Source of the DNA: Ilex aquifolium
Lineage: Eukaryota; Streptophyta; Magnoliopsida; Aquifoliales; Aquifoliaceae
DNA length: 64,000 bases
Assembly: GCA_951799425.1 (NCBI GenBank)
Contig: OX637395.1
Span: 640,501 to 704,500, forward strand
Reading direction: 5' to 3'
Both the position numbers and the translations under genes were made by a program. Positions within the stretch are counted from its first letter, which is position 1. The number at the start of each line of letters is the position of its first letter. Below the pieces are notes generated by a model. The model was not told the DNA's origin. It did no database searches and saw nothing but the letters and a program-made list of their open reading frames with translations. This document shows, one piece after another, positions 37,001 to 50,100 of this stretch.

Positions 37001-40000
37001 AGACATCATTTTTCCCTCCAATCTCATTCTTTTACAAGAATCTGGAGTTTTGAGTTTTGTTAGTCAGTTTTTTTCCCTTTATTATAGTTGATTTATACTT
37101 GTTAGGATCCGCTATAGTTACTTGTCTTCAAATGGCTTTCTGCAAATCATCAAGCATGGCATGCAGCAAACATGTCCATGATGTGGAAGATGTTGCAAGG
37201 GGAATGTGTTGATTTTGGTGTCCATGAATTCTGTGTTGCCAAGAATGTTCCATGAAAGTGCATTTGGAGAAGCATTTTTTCCATGCTGCACATGAAATAA
37301 ATGTGATTGATACAAGGAATCTATAGCTTGATACTGTAACTCCTGCTATGTGTCTTATACCCATCAACGATCTCTGCCACCTCAATTACAATTTTTCCTA
37401 CTTACAAAAATCGAGTAAACAATGAGGTGGTGATAGCCATAGTTGCTAACCTTTTATTTGTAAATTGTTCTACTGCCCTGTCACAATGTGTTCTCCAGTT
37501 GTTTACCATGGCTTTCCAATCAACAGGAAGAGAGGGATGCAATTTTGGCAAAAATTGAAGTTTCACAAGCACATTTAGAGTTGTTGAAGCGGACCAATGT
37601 GCTCAATGATGCTTTCCCCATCTGGTATGATGGAGAATTTGGAACAATTAACAACTTTCGGCTGGGAAGACTTCCAAAAATTCCGGTATAAAAACTAGGC
37701 TTGCAGTTTATTTAATACAGGAACTGTATGTTTGGCTCTTCTTTATTAGTTTCCTATCATGAAATAAGTGAAAGTGTGTCGGGACAAACATTTGTTGCGT
37801 TCCACCAGTTGGATGCCTGAAATCAATAATAAATTTGAAACCTCTTTCTCTCTTCATATGTGTGTGTGTGTTTTGGGGGGGGTGTTATTTGTTTGTGTCT
37901 GTGCTCAAAATACAACAAAATTGCAAATTCAAGGGGTGGAAGAAAGAAAAATTATCAGGATTTTTTTCCTTGAGCAGATATGAGAAACATTGACCAACAC
38001 AAATTTCACTTTACTCAGGTTGAGTGGGACGAGATAAATGCTGCATGGGGCCAAGCTTGCCTCCTTCTCCATACAATGGCTCAATATTTTCGGCCGAAGT
38101 TCCAGTATCCTCTTTATTGCTACTATATTTTATGTCTTTGATTAAAGGTAATGAATTACTACAAACACTTGGTGTCTTGGCCTAGTGGTAAAAGTTGGGC
38201 TACTAAGGAGGTGGTGCTATGGTTCGGATTTCGTCATGGCTGGGGCTTGGGCTGGATAAGGGGTTATATTTTCCAACATAAAGTTCCCTACTCATATGTA
38301 TCCCTTACTTTGCAAGTCCCTGTTACACATGTACCTATATTAGTTGTTATATTGAAATGTTCACCAAAATATTTATTAATAAGTCAAAAGCCTTTTACTC
38401 ACAAAACTACAAAAGGGATAAAAATCTGAAGTAGTCCACTGGAGTATCCTTCAGAATAAAAATGTTTGATTATTTTGAACAACAATGGTGATTTATTTGA
38501 AACTTACTATTTGTATTGTAAGAATCCTCTTGCAAAAGCACTCCCAAGATGCTTTAAGCAAGGTCTGGGAAAATGATGTGAATCAGCTGATTACTGTCAA
38601 GTGCTCCAAGCAGAAAGGGTTATGAGACAGGGAATTATAAGATATGCAAATCAGTTTATATAAGGTGACATGGAATGTGGCTTCTGCAACTGGAGCTACT
38701 ACAGGGGCAAGCACATGCATGCTGTGGTATGTGAGTGAATTTCATGCCCATCAAGGTTTTTGAACATGATGTTGCCAAATAAACCTTCCACTTTGTTCGT
38801 TTCAATGTAGAGGTCCTTGTGCTTCCTCCCACAACTTGATGTTTCGCGAAATAGATGCCAGCAAATGTTAATTGATGTGAATGCAAATTAAACACATGAT
38901 TTTAACTTGTCATCTTTATTTAATGTTATATCCTTAATTTATTGGTTTCTAGATATCGGATAAAAATTCTTCCTATGGGTAGTTATCCTCGAATTATGGA
39001 CACCAGCAACAATACTTATGAACTGTGAGTAAAAGTCACTCTCTTGAATTAATTTGTTTTTTTATTAAATGCAGCCTAATCTTGAACAGGGCTCTAGTGA
39101 CCTTCCAGTGGATGGTGCATGAAGTTAGGATTTAAATTACTACGACATGCGACATATGCGAACATCCTATAATGGCCTCCGGAAATGACAGAAAGGCTTA
39201 TATGCCAAGTTGCCAATTACATATTCTTTTCGTAATTCAGCTTCATATGGTGTCTGATTTCTCATTTTTGTTTTTAGCATTCATGTCTTTTCTAATTGCT
39301 TGAAACCACATTAATTGGGGCCTTCCATTTGATATATAGATGATTGAACTGTACAAGCAAGTGCTTTGTACATCTTAGTTGATATTGGGCCATTCATCTT
39401 GTTCAGTTTTCCATTACATCTCTTTTGCCTATTTGATTTCCGTAAAATAATTGATGTGATTATTCCTTAGATTTGGTCCGGTGAACCTTTTTTGGAGCAC
39501 GCGTTACGACAAAGCAATGACGCTGTTTTTGACTTGCTTAAAGGAGTTTGCAGAGTTTGCAAATTCTAAGGATAAGGAAAACAACATACCACCTGAGAAA
39601 CGTTTCAAGCTGCCGTACAAGTAAGCCGTTTTTCTGTATCCACAAAAGAAACTATGTTTAGCATGTGTATATAGGACGCGTATCTCGTCATCTTTTAGCC
39701 AAAGCAGTACAAACTCCCTTGTGTTGAATTATTCTATGTGATGTGCACATATATCTCACTTTATGTGATTATTTTAGGTGGTAAGATTGTCATTATGGTA
39801 GAAAGATATCTTGGGAGAGTTTTTTTTGGGGACTTCATCTGGGGAGAGTAAGACTTTTGACAGCAACTTAGAATTATCTGGAATTGGTGTTCGTAATTGG
39901 AAGTTTTGAATTTCATGATCTCTGCCATTTTTAGTGTCGGTTGGATAAAAAATGGTGAGAAATGTGTCTGAAGGTTCCAGAATTTGGATTCATGGAGCAC

Positions 40001-40625
40001 TGAATGAACCAGTTTTATTTTTAAGAACTTTATGCCACTGTGACAGCTCTGAGATTAATGAAGTATAAGCCTTGAGAATTATCTGGCGATCTAGAACTAA
40101 GGGGAAAATATTGTGAAGAACTTGAGAAACTAATGATAATGGTTGAAAAATGAAAAAAAGAACTTGACAAGAGCATGAACTGGTTTTAGACAGAAAGTCA
40201 TAATATGTTATTTATGTACACAAGTATTTTGAACATCAGTTATACTTGATCATGAACATAAAGCTGAACATCAGTTGGTCGTCTGTAGTCAAGCTGAGCT
40301 ATCGGCTCATACGAGAACTTCTGATATGTTTTTTTCCCTCTCGATATGCTCTTTACATGCCTTTTAACAATCTAGGACTAATTATTGCAGAATTGAGAAT
40401 GATAGAGTGGAAAACTATTCGATCACACAGAGCTTCAACAAACAGGAGAATTGGACGAAAGCTCTCAAGTACACACTCTGCAATTTGAAATGGGCTCTCT
40501 ACTGGTTTGTTGGGAATACCAATTTCCAGCCTCTGTCTACGACAGTCTCCTCTTCGCAAGCTGAAGTTCCAGCTTTGGGCTCTTTGTACACAAAACGCAC
40601 TGTTGATTTCAAATCTGAATGCTGA
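33781..40625 (+). CDS. ATG6: Autophagy protein ATG6 / Beclin-1 / VPS30, complete, 10 exons
   Basis: Exons: 33781-33958, 34659-35023, 35454-35624, 36622-36746, 36920-36968, 37527-37685, 38019-38104, 38953-39024, 39471-39620, 40391-40625. Product 529 aa, against about 517 in Arabidopsis. The N-terminal pair C27/C30 (WVCQNC) and C187/C190 (LCLEC) form two CXXC motifs; a BH3-like helix lies at 164-181 ([18 protein letters not shown]). A coiled coil runs from about 190 to 300 ([19 protein letters not shown]). The Beclin evolutionarily conserved domain follows ([59 protein letters not shown]). ATG6 is a core subunit of the class III PI3-kinase complex (VPS34, VPS15, ATG14 or VPS38) needed for autophagosome formation, vacuolar sorting and pollen germination. 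A (CT)n tract lies just inside intron 1. Confidence 0.96.
33971..33999 (+). repeat. (CT)n microsatellite at the start of ATG6 intron 1
   Basis: About 14 CT units begin 12 nt after the intron 1 donor at 33959. Confidence 0.9.
34192..34206 (+). repeat. G15 homopolymer in ATG6 intron 1
   Basis: A T run followed directly by 15 G in the sense strand of the intron. Confidence 0.95.
36197..36216 (+). repeat. G20 homopolymer in ATG6 intron 3
   Basis: A (GT)n then (GA)n purine tract at about 36158-36182 leads, after an A-rich stretch, into 20 G in the sense strand. Confidence 0.95.
38166..38405 (+). mobile_element. tRNA-derived SINE in ATG6 intron 7
   Basis: The head carries a pol III A box (TGGCCTAGTGG) near 38178 and a B-box-like GGTTCGGATTTC near 38220. 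ACTACAAA occurs at both ends (38158-38165 and 38406-38413) and may be a target duplication. The tail is T/A-rich without a clear poly-A. The 3' end is therefore approximate. Confidence 0.6.
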
Positions 40626-41249
40626 AACACCTCAAACCATTCACATAGATTAACTAACTGTATACAATATACCAACCTGTAAGTAGATATACGGAATGAT
40701 AGTTTTCTCCTACCCGATGCTTCTGCTTTTTGTTTGTTCATAGCCAATTACTTATAATATTGTATCATGCTTGTTTCTGCGATAAATTAGCAACATTGCT
40801 TATTCTGCATCTCTTCTCCCTTGTTTTTGGACCATACAATAAAGTCAGCTAACGTAGCAGGCAATTGTTGAATGAGGTGAATGGTACTTTCTTTCCAGAT
40901 CCCCAAGTCTGCTATACTTTAAGCTTTGATCATAAAATAGATCTCTTAACTGGAACGACGGTCTCTTCACGGGACCGCCTTCTGTGAAGATTTGTCTATG
41001 GAGTGTTCTGTTCTGAAAACTAGAACTAGTTGCATGAACCATGTTTTTTTTTTTTTTTTGGTACATCAGAAAGTTTAAAACAAGCAAACTAAATAGAGTT
41101 CCTAGGAAATGAAACACTGCCATATCAGCCATTAAACAACTAGCTAGCAGAGGTGTGGATCCTCCAGCTCAACAGAAGACTCCAGTTGATTGATATCAAG
41201 GTTTGTCAGTGCATTGGTTTCTTTCTCTAAGGGTATTGATAATGGATAT

Positions 41250-41250
41250 G

Positions 41251-41293
<43 letters not shown>

Positions 41294-41391
41294 TTTATCT
41301 GACGGTCTCAAATAGACTCAATTAACAGTCACCAACATCCCTCTCAGAACTATTCACATTGCACCGTACCTTCAAGCATAGGTTACCCCTA

Positions 41392-41431
<40 letters not shown>
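41250..41431. repeat. Two (AT)n microsatellites
   Basis: Long AT alternations at about 41250-41291 and 41394-41431, separated by about 100 bp of unique sequence. Confidence 0.9.
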
Positions 41432-41434
<3 letters not shown>

Positions 41435-42099
41435 GACATCAAGCTTTTTCACCAAGAGGATTTTCACTAAATTGGCACACGTATTTAATTGTAAATGTTA
41501 TAGTCAAGGCTACGGAAGCTATGAACAGGAAGACCTTGGTGGTTGGAGGTAATGTGATAGTGGACCAAACCATAGGCAAATAAACAATAATTATCCCTAA
41601 AATTTATTAGATTGCGAAATTTTCATGGCATGGCATGTCGGTAGCCATGGATTAATAGTCATGTGGTACTAAAAGTCATATGCATACTTATCAATAGAGG
41701 TTACAACCACAAAAAGCAAATTCATTCATGGAAGGAAAGAGCATTGCAGTCACAGAAATTTTGGTAGGATATGGATCATGTGTTGTCAAACATTAATCAT
41801 AGAATAATATTACTAAAATATGTTTCAATGTGAATGATTGGATTAATAAGCATAGCATTTTTCTTTAAAGTTCAGTAATGTAGTATAATCCCAAAAATTC
41901 TTCAGTACTGAGGCCCATCAATTGCAAAATCTGGTTGAATTTAAACCTGGACTCTATGCTTTCTTCAAAAAGTGCAGTCCTCTTTACTAGGCCATCAGCC
42001 CTTTGTGGAGGCCAATGGAGTCTGTAGGTACATGACCCCTGTGGCCATATACTTCTCATGGGAGCTGACAAATTCCTAGACGCGTCTTAAGTGGCATCT

Positions 42100-42175
42100 A
42101 AGCATAGAGGTTAGTTCAGTGGACGAACAAGAGGCAGCAGGTAAACTTGTATAACTTGATTTCGAGTTCTAGATC
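42100..42175 (+). mobile_element. Possible SINE head (tRNA-like promoter)
   Basis: TAGTTCAGTGG fits a pol III A box and TTCGAGTTC about 45 nt on fits a B box. The spacing suits a tRNA-derived SINE, but I could not define ends or a target duplication. Confidence 0.4.
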
Positions 42176-42430
42176 ATAAACATGAGTTTAACTAATTCAT
42201 TTGATTGATACGATGCCCATTATACAAAACAAGGGAAAACACTTTAATTTGGTGGCTCTCTAGATGGCTTAATCATGTAGTTTTCTCAAAAATATATGAA
42301 TTCATGTAGAGAGTTGGAAGTTGAAAATTCCCTACTTCAACAATCGTAGAAGCAACTATCTCTAGTTCATGATACTTGTATGCATGCTAACTTCCACACG
42401 AAACTAAGTGAGAGTACTCTTATATACTTA

Positions 42431-42438
42431 TATATACA
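42431..42438 (+). promoter_or_regulatory. TATA box of the nsLTP gene
   Basis: TATATACA, within a run of TATA-like words at 42421-42443, lies about 90 bp before the ATG at 42522. Confidence 0.55.
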
Positions 42439-42521
42439 TATACCCGTCCATGATCAATCCTTCACAAACACATCAACCTCCAAATAACATTTCCAAGTTC
42501 TTCAGAGTTTTGATAGAAAAT

Positions 42522-42863
42522 ATGTCTCGCCAGCTGATATGGGCGGTGGCCATTCTATTACTAGTTGCGAGGTCGACCATGGCTGCACCATCGTGTGAGC
42601 AGGTTAAGCAGGAGACGACTCCTTGTCTGACCTTCCTGGAAGGTCAAGTGATTCGAGACCCATCTCCAGCTTGTTGTTCAGGTGTTCAGTACATCGCAAG
42701 CCAAGCAAATACTAAGGCCGATCAGATTTCCATGTGTGACTGTGTAAAGAAAGCTTTGTCTTCCATCTTGTATGATCCTCAGCGCCTCCCTCTTCTTCCC
42801 AAATTGTGTGGAGTGAAACTTAATCTGCCACCAATCGACCAAAATTATAACTGTGACATGTAA
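42522..42863 (+). CDS. Non-specific lipid-transfer protein, type I
   Basis: 113 aa in one exon. A signal peptide of about 23 residues (LIWAVAILLLVARSTMA) precedes a mature domain with the eight-cysteine pattern C-X9-C-X15-CC-X19-CXC-X21-C-X14-C, which fits type I nsLTPs. In the CXC motif the middle residue is aspartate, where type I proteins usually have a hydrophobic residue. A typical YDPQRLPLLP segment precedes the seventh cysteine. Such proteins are secreted and carry lipids in the cell wall, for cuticle formation or defence. I chose the ATG at 42522 because it starts the hydrophobic signal; an in-frame ATG upstream would add an implausible tail. A CT-rich tract follows the stop, and AATAAA lies near 43154. 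Confidence 0.9.
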   Translation: MSRQLIWAVAILLLVARSTMAAPSCEQVKQETTPCLTFLEGQVIRDPSPACCSGVQYIASQANTKADQISMCDCVKKALSSILYDPQRLPLLPKLCGVKLNLPPIDQNYNCDM

Positions 42864-43203
42864 CTCTCTCTCTCTCTATCTCTCCATATTTGTAGATAGA
42901 GTGTTTAATATAAGGAAGATACTAAACTTTCTTTTGATGCAGGATTGGACTTCAGGCTGAGGCCCATCACAATCACAATTTCTAGAGAATTTGCACAACA
43001 TATATACAAGCCTACAGTGGACTATAAGCTCTCTGTCTTCTTCGTGCAATAACTGGAAGAAACAGCATAACCCAAAAAATGTAGAAATTGAGACACTACA
43101 AAATGTACTGCAGCAGTGGCAAATGTGTTAGTTTATAGCTTGGCAACTAACATCAATAAATACTATTTACCCAGCCAAAAAATCAATAAATACTTCCATA
43201 TAA

Positions 43204-43204
<1 letters not shown>

Positions 43205-43237
<33 letters not shown>
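43205..43237. repeat. Compound (CT)n(CA)n microsatellite
   Basis: CT units at about 43205-43219 pass directly into CA units to 43237. Confidence 0.9.
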
Positions 43238-43498
43238 TCATAAGCCAAATTATCTTTAAGACAAGATAGTTCCATAAATGAACCAAATAGCTAAACATTT
43301 ATTTGCCAACTTTACATCGTCTACAGTAGAAATCTGAGATGTAAACTTGTTTTGCTTAATGTGTTTTTTCTAGTTAACCAGCTTGCCATTGTCTTGTGAT
43401 TATTTATATTGATATTAGATTAGATATGTTTGGTGTCCCAATAGCGTTGATCAAATTGCAACCTACCATTGAAATTCTAAGAATCATTCACTCATAAG

Positions 43499-43826
43499 GA
43501 TAAATTACAATTTGACCCCTTAAACATAGATTTAATTTTACTTTGCCCCTTAAATTATATAATTTTTCATATTGTCCCTTTATAATTTGAATTATTTCAC
43601 ATTGGCCCAAACTCAAGCATCCATTACTTTATTTTTTTTCACATTTCAACGAAAAGTGAAAAAAAATCACATAGTTAGGAGGGTAAAATAATTTTTTTTT
43701 ATCAAAAACTTGTGAGAAATGTCAATAATTGAGATGATATGAAACTAATTTAAAAAGACAATATGATAGTTGGATGGACAATAAAAAATGATCATAATTA
43801 AGAGAGTTAAAGTATAATTTGCTCTC
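43499..43826. repeat. MITE-like element with imperfect terminal inverted repeats
   Basis: It begins gataaattacaatttgaccc and ends gttaaagtataatttgctctc; the ends are imperfect reverse complements over about 25 bp. The interior repeats the type of phrase 'ccccttaaattat' and is AT-rich with no ORF. The family recalls common short plant elements, but no target duplication was found. Confidence 0.45.
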
Positions 43827-44037
43827 AAAAATCTTCCAAATGAGAAGGGCATGGCTACTTCGTAAACAGCCCCAGTGCCATGCACAAAATCAAGCTGACT
43901 ACATATACATATATGTCTTCTCCTATTCATTAGTCAAAAATAGAGGTTGAAACGGTTGGCTTCCATGACACTTAAAGTCCTACCTTCATCAATTCGGCCA
44001 CCAAAAGCCTCTTAAGTGCTACGAACCATTCATTCAT

Positions 44038-44044
44038 TATATAA
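44038..44044 (+). promoter_or_regulatory. TATA box of the LACS gene
   Basis: TATATAA lies 81 bp before the ATG at 44125. Confidence 0.6.
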
Positions 44045-44124
44045 CTGAACATTTCACTTCACTTCATTCAAATACAATACACACTTTTGGCATTAATTTA
44101 CACATAGTTGCTGCGGAGAAGACA

Positions 44125-47100
44125 ATGGCACAGAAGAAGTATGTGGTTGAGATCGAGAAGGCCAAGGAAGCAACTGATAGGAGGCCATCAGTGGGACCGG
44201 TTTACCGGAATGTGTTAGCCAAAGATGGATTCCGGCCACCGGTGGAAGGAATTGAGAGCTGCTGGGATGTTTTTCGGTGACCTTTTTTCTCCCTTATAAT
44301 GACTCTTTTCTCTTGTTTTTAGAGTTTAGACCATATTTCATGTGTAATTTATACATAACTTGATTTTAGAAATGTCAATTTTTGACACAACATGCTAACA
44401 CGACATGAAAAAAAATAATTTAGGTCTTTTGTAAATCAGTTAAAATATGATACGACTTGTTAATACGACATGAAATAAGAGAGTTTGAGTTTTCTGTAAG
44501 TTACCTGTTTCGAAACCGATTGAATCACATGAATAATAAACGGATCCAATATGGGTTAAGTCAATCAAAAGAAATAAAAAACACGATTCTTTTATATACC
44601 AATTACATGATGTAATATGACACGAATTAATAAACAAATCAAGTATACACGATACAATATGACACAAACTAATAAATGAATCAAGTATGAATGTAATATT
44701 TTTTGACACAGACCTATCTCACCCGATATGATTGATATGCCTCCTATGGTTATTAAAAATTACTAAAATAGTAGAATCTATTGCACACATGATATATTAT
44801 TATTATTTAGTATACAAAATTACTAAAATAGTGACCATTATACTTTATCTCCTGAATTATTATCTTTATTTTATTTTGTACTCTTAATTATAAAAAATTT
44901 CACATTATACCTTAAAATATTAATTTTATTTCATATCACTCTAATAAATAATGACTATCAATTTTTTGATAGTAAATGCGCATATGAATGATCTATATTG
45001 CCAATAAACAATTGTCTGTTGGGGCAAAAATCAAGAAAAATATTCATCTATGACTTTACCCTTCTTAAGCTCCAATTTTTTTTCTTTTAGTTGATTTTTT
45101 TTCTCTTTTCAGCAATTATTTAGTTGTAAAAGAGCTAAAATAAAGCGGTACTAAACACTTGGCAAAAGGATCTTTGGAGTTTTCCTCCCTCATTTGATAG
45201 ATTTTTAAGTTTGTCGTTATTTATTAGAGTGATCTAAAATAAAATTAATACTTTAGGATATAATGTGAGAAATTTTATAGTTGAAAATATAAAATAAAAT
45301 AAAGGTAATAATTCAAGGGAACAAAATATAATTTACCCAATATTAGTCGGTGACATCACACCTAACAACGTGGTATAACATTGCAATGAATATTTTCTCC
45401 TGAGACGGTCGGTCTACTGGCATTTTTCTTCCGTTCTCAGCGTTTGGTTGCCGATAAAACAAAAGAAACGGAAACTGGAAGAGAAGATCATTCCGTTTGT
45501 TTGCTTTCTCGGCAACCAAACAGAGGAACTCGAGGTTTTCCAGGAATGCGACAGGCACCGTTCGGTTGTTTGGGATGAACGAGAGAAAATGGCTTCCATT
45601 CTTCACTCCCTTCCGAAAGTTTTCGTGTATTTTTTCATTAATTTCATCAATTCTAACTCCTATACATCGTTATTTACAGCGAATCTGTGGAAAATTATCC
45701 TAATAATCAAATGCTTGCCGAGCGCGAGATCAGGAATGGAAAGGTGCCTATGACTGCCTGATCACACACACTAGGTTATTTTAAGGTTTTTGCCATATGA
45801 ATCTAAATTCTGTTGTTATGATTGTTTGTTTCCTCTATTTTTTTTTCAGGCAGGTAAATATGTGTGGCTGACGTACAAGGAAGTTTATGATATAGTGTTG
45901 AAAGTTGGAGCTTCCATCCGCAGCTGTGGCGTTAAGCCCGTAAGTTTGTTTTGGCTTTTGCCCTTTATCGGACTTCAGTTGTTTGGTAGGATCAAATAAA
46001 CGTGTTTGGTAGGATCATTTTGAAGTTATTTTGCTGGAAATGTAAATTTTGATCGGATAAGTTGTATGGGGCATAGTCAGTCACGTGCTAATTCTCTACT
46101 TGCTCATATTCAGGGTGCTAAATGTGGAATTTATGGTGCAAATTGCCCGAAATGGGTTATAAGTATGCAGGTAAGTGATATTATATTTTTGTTTCAAGGT
46201 ATAGTGTGCTGATCCGTGATGTTTCTTTCCTTCCATTTAACTGTCGTTTTCAGTGGAATTGGGTTTGGTTTGTGGGAGGGGGATGTCACTCTAAAGCCAA
46301 ATTGGAAGAAGTGTGATCTGAATTGAGTTTTGAAAAACATTTTGAATGATATTCCTTGTGTTGTTCTGTGGGAAATCTGTCGTCTCTTGGGTCTAAATTC
46401 TATTTTCTATTCGGTAGTTGGATAATGCCTGTATAGTTTCCCTCTCAGCGATTCAACCAAATTTTCTGACTCTTCTGCAGGCCTGCAATGCACACAGACT
46501 TCTCTGTGTTCCTCTATATGACACTCTTGGTATGTCTTCTGAAACAACAGCCCCTCCTCCCCTTTCTCTATATATATTTCTTGGTAAACGTATTTCGGTA
46601 TACATTATATACATTATTAGCACTTAAATTGCAGTAAACAAGTTTTTACACACCATGAGGTTTTTTCACATTAAGCAGGCTGAAGTCCCAGTTAAAAAAA
46701 AAAAAAAAAGCAGACTGAAGTCTTATAGTCAGGGAACATGTGTTGAGGACAAGGAGGGGCAGATTGTTAGTGAACTGAATATTATTGTAATTATTTTTAT
46801 TATCGAATTATGGCCATATTGATGCTTGTCTAATTTGGGAAGTGGATAGATAAATGAAGGTTATTCTTATGGCACATATTTTTGGTATCAAAACTAAATA
46901 AAGTTTAGTAGTGCCCAAGTGTAGGTCTCATACAAGTTGGGATACTCTGTACTGAATCATTTTCAATCCATTACGTTAAAAATGGTGGTTCACTGGTGTA
47001 AGTTTCATACAATTAGTGTGGTTTATACCAATGTTACTTGGATCGTGGGTCGTTTTAGTATGTGATACGTGTATGGGTACGCAATACAATACTTTCTTAA

Positions 47101-50100
47101 GTATGGGTACGATAGGGGTAGGCTTAGCTAGTACGATATTTTGGGTCACAATTCGTTTTAAAATTTTTATTTAAATTGTTTTTACCACTATACAACATTA
47201 TATATCATAAAACATCCACAAACACTTAGTCAATTACCATTTATCTTACATTTGTGCTCTCGATTTTTTATTATTTAAAATAATATATAATTATAAATCT
47301 ATATACATGTAGTTAATCAATTTGTACTTTATATTTATACTACATGTATAATTTTGGATTGTATATTTTGGTAATCTGGACTGCGAACTCACCCAGTTTG
47401 AGATCAATATATCCAGGGTCGTCAAGGGTTTAGTGAATTCTAGTAACTATGGTTTATACTTTATAATTATATTGAAATTTCGACACCATTACCCTGACTG
47501 ATGACGGCTGAACAAGCTAGCCAACCAGGCAAGGGCCTAATAATATATCAATTAGTTAGCAATTAATATGTGCATTCAGTCCATGTATGCGTACCAGAAT
47601 CCATGAGATTAATGTTTCCATTGAAAATTACTTACTGTGAGTAATGCAATAAAGAGGGAAGAATGATACTGGATGAAAATTTGTAATTGAATCCCTTAGT
47701 TTAGCCAATGCTTGACCAAAATTGTTTGGTTCTACGGTTATTTATCTATGCAAGTGTAATTGCAATACTCTAGACTCTAGAGCCTCTACCCCACAATTTC
47801 TGAGGGTTTGCCTTTCAAGAATACATGACGCCGATAATGCACGTAAGATTTGTTTAGCCTTGTACAGAAACAAATTAGGGCTGCTTAACTATTGCGTCTC
47901 CCCTAGCTATTTTTAGAATTGAATAAAGGCACTCGATCTATCGAAGTTAAATTAAAAAAAAAAGGGCTGCTTAACTAATCGCATTTAATTGTCATCCTCA
48001 AGTATGACTCAAACTTCAGATGTCAGAACTTAACACTTGTAAAATTTGGTTGGGTTTTAGGTGCTGGTGCGGTGAAATTTATCATTTGTCATGCAGAGAT
48101 TTCAATTGCTTTTGCTGATGAAACCAAAATTTCAGAGGTAAGCTATATAATCATACACACTAGATCCTAAATGGTTGCCTGAAAAGAAATTGCATTCCAC
48201 CTTCATTGCTTCTTAGTTCGTTTATTCGGATGAATATATCTTATGGCTTAAATTTTTTCTTTTAGGAATTACTGTATACTAAGAATTTTTTTCTTTTTGT
48301 TTCATTTTCAGGTATTGAAAACATTTCCTGATACTCACAAGTACTTGGAAAGTAGGTTGACTTTTGTCAGGTTTCATGTGCTTAATACAAGGAGAGTATG
48401 AGCTATTTGTTTATATTTTGACTTTGTTATGTAGCTCTTGTGAGCTTCGGGAAGGTTACAGCTGAGCAAAGGGACGTGGCTGAAACGTTTTCTTTAACAA
48501 TATATTCTTGGGATGAATTTTTGCTTCTTGTAAGTTACTTGCTTAGAACTCTTGACATCTTCACATCATTTGTCTGTTATAGTGGAAATTTTAGTTATGT
48601 GACAGAAATTTTTCCATATGGTTTGCTGTTAATTACTCTCAAGTGTTTTCAGGAAGTGGTACAATATATCTAGCCAAAACAAGAATGAAGAGAGCTTCTT
48701 GATATAACACAGAAAATTATCTCATTATAATCATTTCTTTAGTACAGTCCACAAATTTTTGACTGATGCTTCATAACATACCCTGATGATGCTTTGATAG
48801 TTTGGTGGGTTCTGGAGCTAGCATGCTCTAAAACATTGCTTCTGCATCATGTGCAGTAGACTGTTTTCTTGTTCTGTTGCTTCTTGGCAACCTATGTCTG
48901 CTTGTTCATGAATTGTTCTCCTAAAACTCTATCATAAGGTCACTTATGCCCAGAACCTGCTAGTTCTTAAGCATACTCTAGGAATGATGCCTACGGCTCA
49001 GGAAAGACTTAAATTGTTAAGGTTTATGCTTGCTTGCAGAAATCGTTTTTTTTTCCAACAGCTCTGCTAGGTCCATGTTTTTTGCTAAATCGAGGGCCAC
49101 CATACCTTTTCACTCCTTGCAATTTCCATAAAGATGATATATTAGAAATAGTAACCTCATCCGCTTGTGATTACTACAATTGCCACGTATAAGTTGAAGG
49201 CACTTCCCTGCCAAATCATGATGGACAACAATGCAATGAATTGATTTAAGACATCTTCCCCTTTAACTTAGAAAGGTGATGAAGGAACAAGTTTATAAAA
49301 GTAAAACCCGTGCAACCCCATCTGAACTTGAACTGTAGGATTTTAAAGTTGTTTGATACAGTAGAGATAATATTAAACCACCAACCACCCTCTTGGATTC
49401 ATAATTAGTTTCACATCAACCCTATCATATATTTAGTCACATATCTTTTCTGTTGTTTATTCTGTTCTGGCTTTTCTTTATATAGATGGTTTAATTCTAT
49501 AGCTACCCTGTATATTCACCTGCAGGAAACCAATGAGCATTTTGACCTTCCAATAAAGAAGAAGAGTGATCTTTGTACCATCATGTATACAAGTGGAACA
49601 ACTGGTGACCCAAAGGGAGTAATGATTTCCAATGCGAGCATTCTTTCAATTATATCTGGAGTAAATCACCATCTACAGAGCATTAATGAAGAGGTGACCT
49701 TCGACTAATGCCAAGTAACCTGTTTTGTGTCTTCAGTGATAATCTTTGAAACTAAAGCGAAGTCATACACTTTTGATATGGTGTATTTGTCACATGAGTA
49801 GGTGTGTTAGTTTCTGTGATGTATCTGTTTTTAATGCCTTTCTTTGATCAATTCTACCATTGCTTATACAGTTTACTGAGAGAGATGTGTACATGTCATA
49901 TCTTCCTTTGGCGCACATTTTTGATCGGGTCATTGAGGAATTGTTCCTCTCCAAAGGTGCCTCAATAGGTTTCTGGCAAGGGGTAAGTCGAGAAAGGATA
50001 AAGGATTATTCTCACCATGTGAATAGTTCTATATAATATGTTTCATTAATGGCATATTCAGGATGTTAAACTATTGATGGATGACATCAGAGAGCTAAAA

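Larger units (their letters stand above)
40626..42521. other. Intergenic region between ATG6 and the nsLTP gene
   Basis: It holds the ATG6 3' untranslated region, a T-rich tract near 41043, two long (AT)n tracts (41250-41291 and 41394-41431) and two tRNA-like SINE heads near 41950-42010 (minus) and 42100-42175 (plus). At its right end is the nsLTP promoter, with a TATA box near 42431 and an RY-type ATGCATGC near 42380. No gene is supported. Confidence 0.6.
42864..44124. other. Intergenic region between the nsLTP and LACS genes
   Basis: It holds a CT then CA microsatellite (43205-43237), an inverted-repeat AT-rich element (43499-43826) and the LACS promoter with TATATAA at 44038-44044. No gene is supported. 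Confidence 0.6.

Noticed and set aside
40845..41132. 95-aa minus-strand ORF downstream of ATG6
   Set aside because: No recognised motif, contains a lysine run from a poly-T tract, and lies in ATG6 3' flanking sequence.
41890..42070. Minus-strand SINE or 68-aa ORF
   Set aside because: The A box (TGGCCTAGTAA) is fair but the B box is poor and no ends were found; kept only as a hint.
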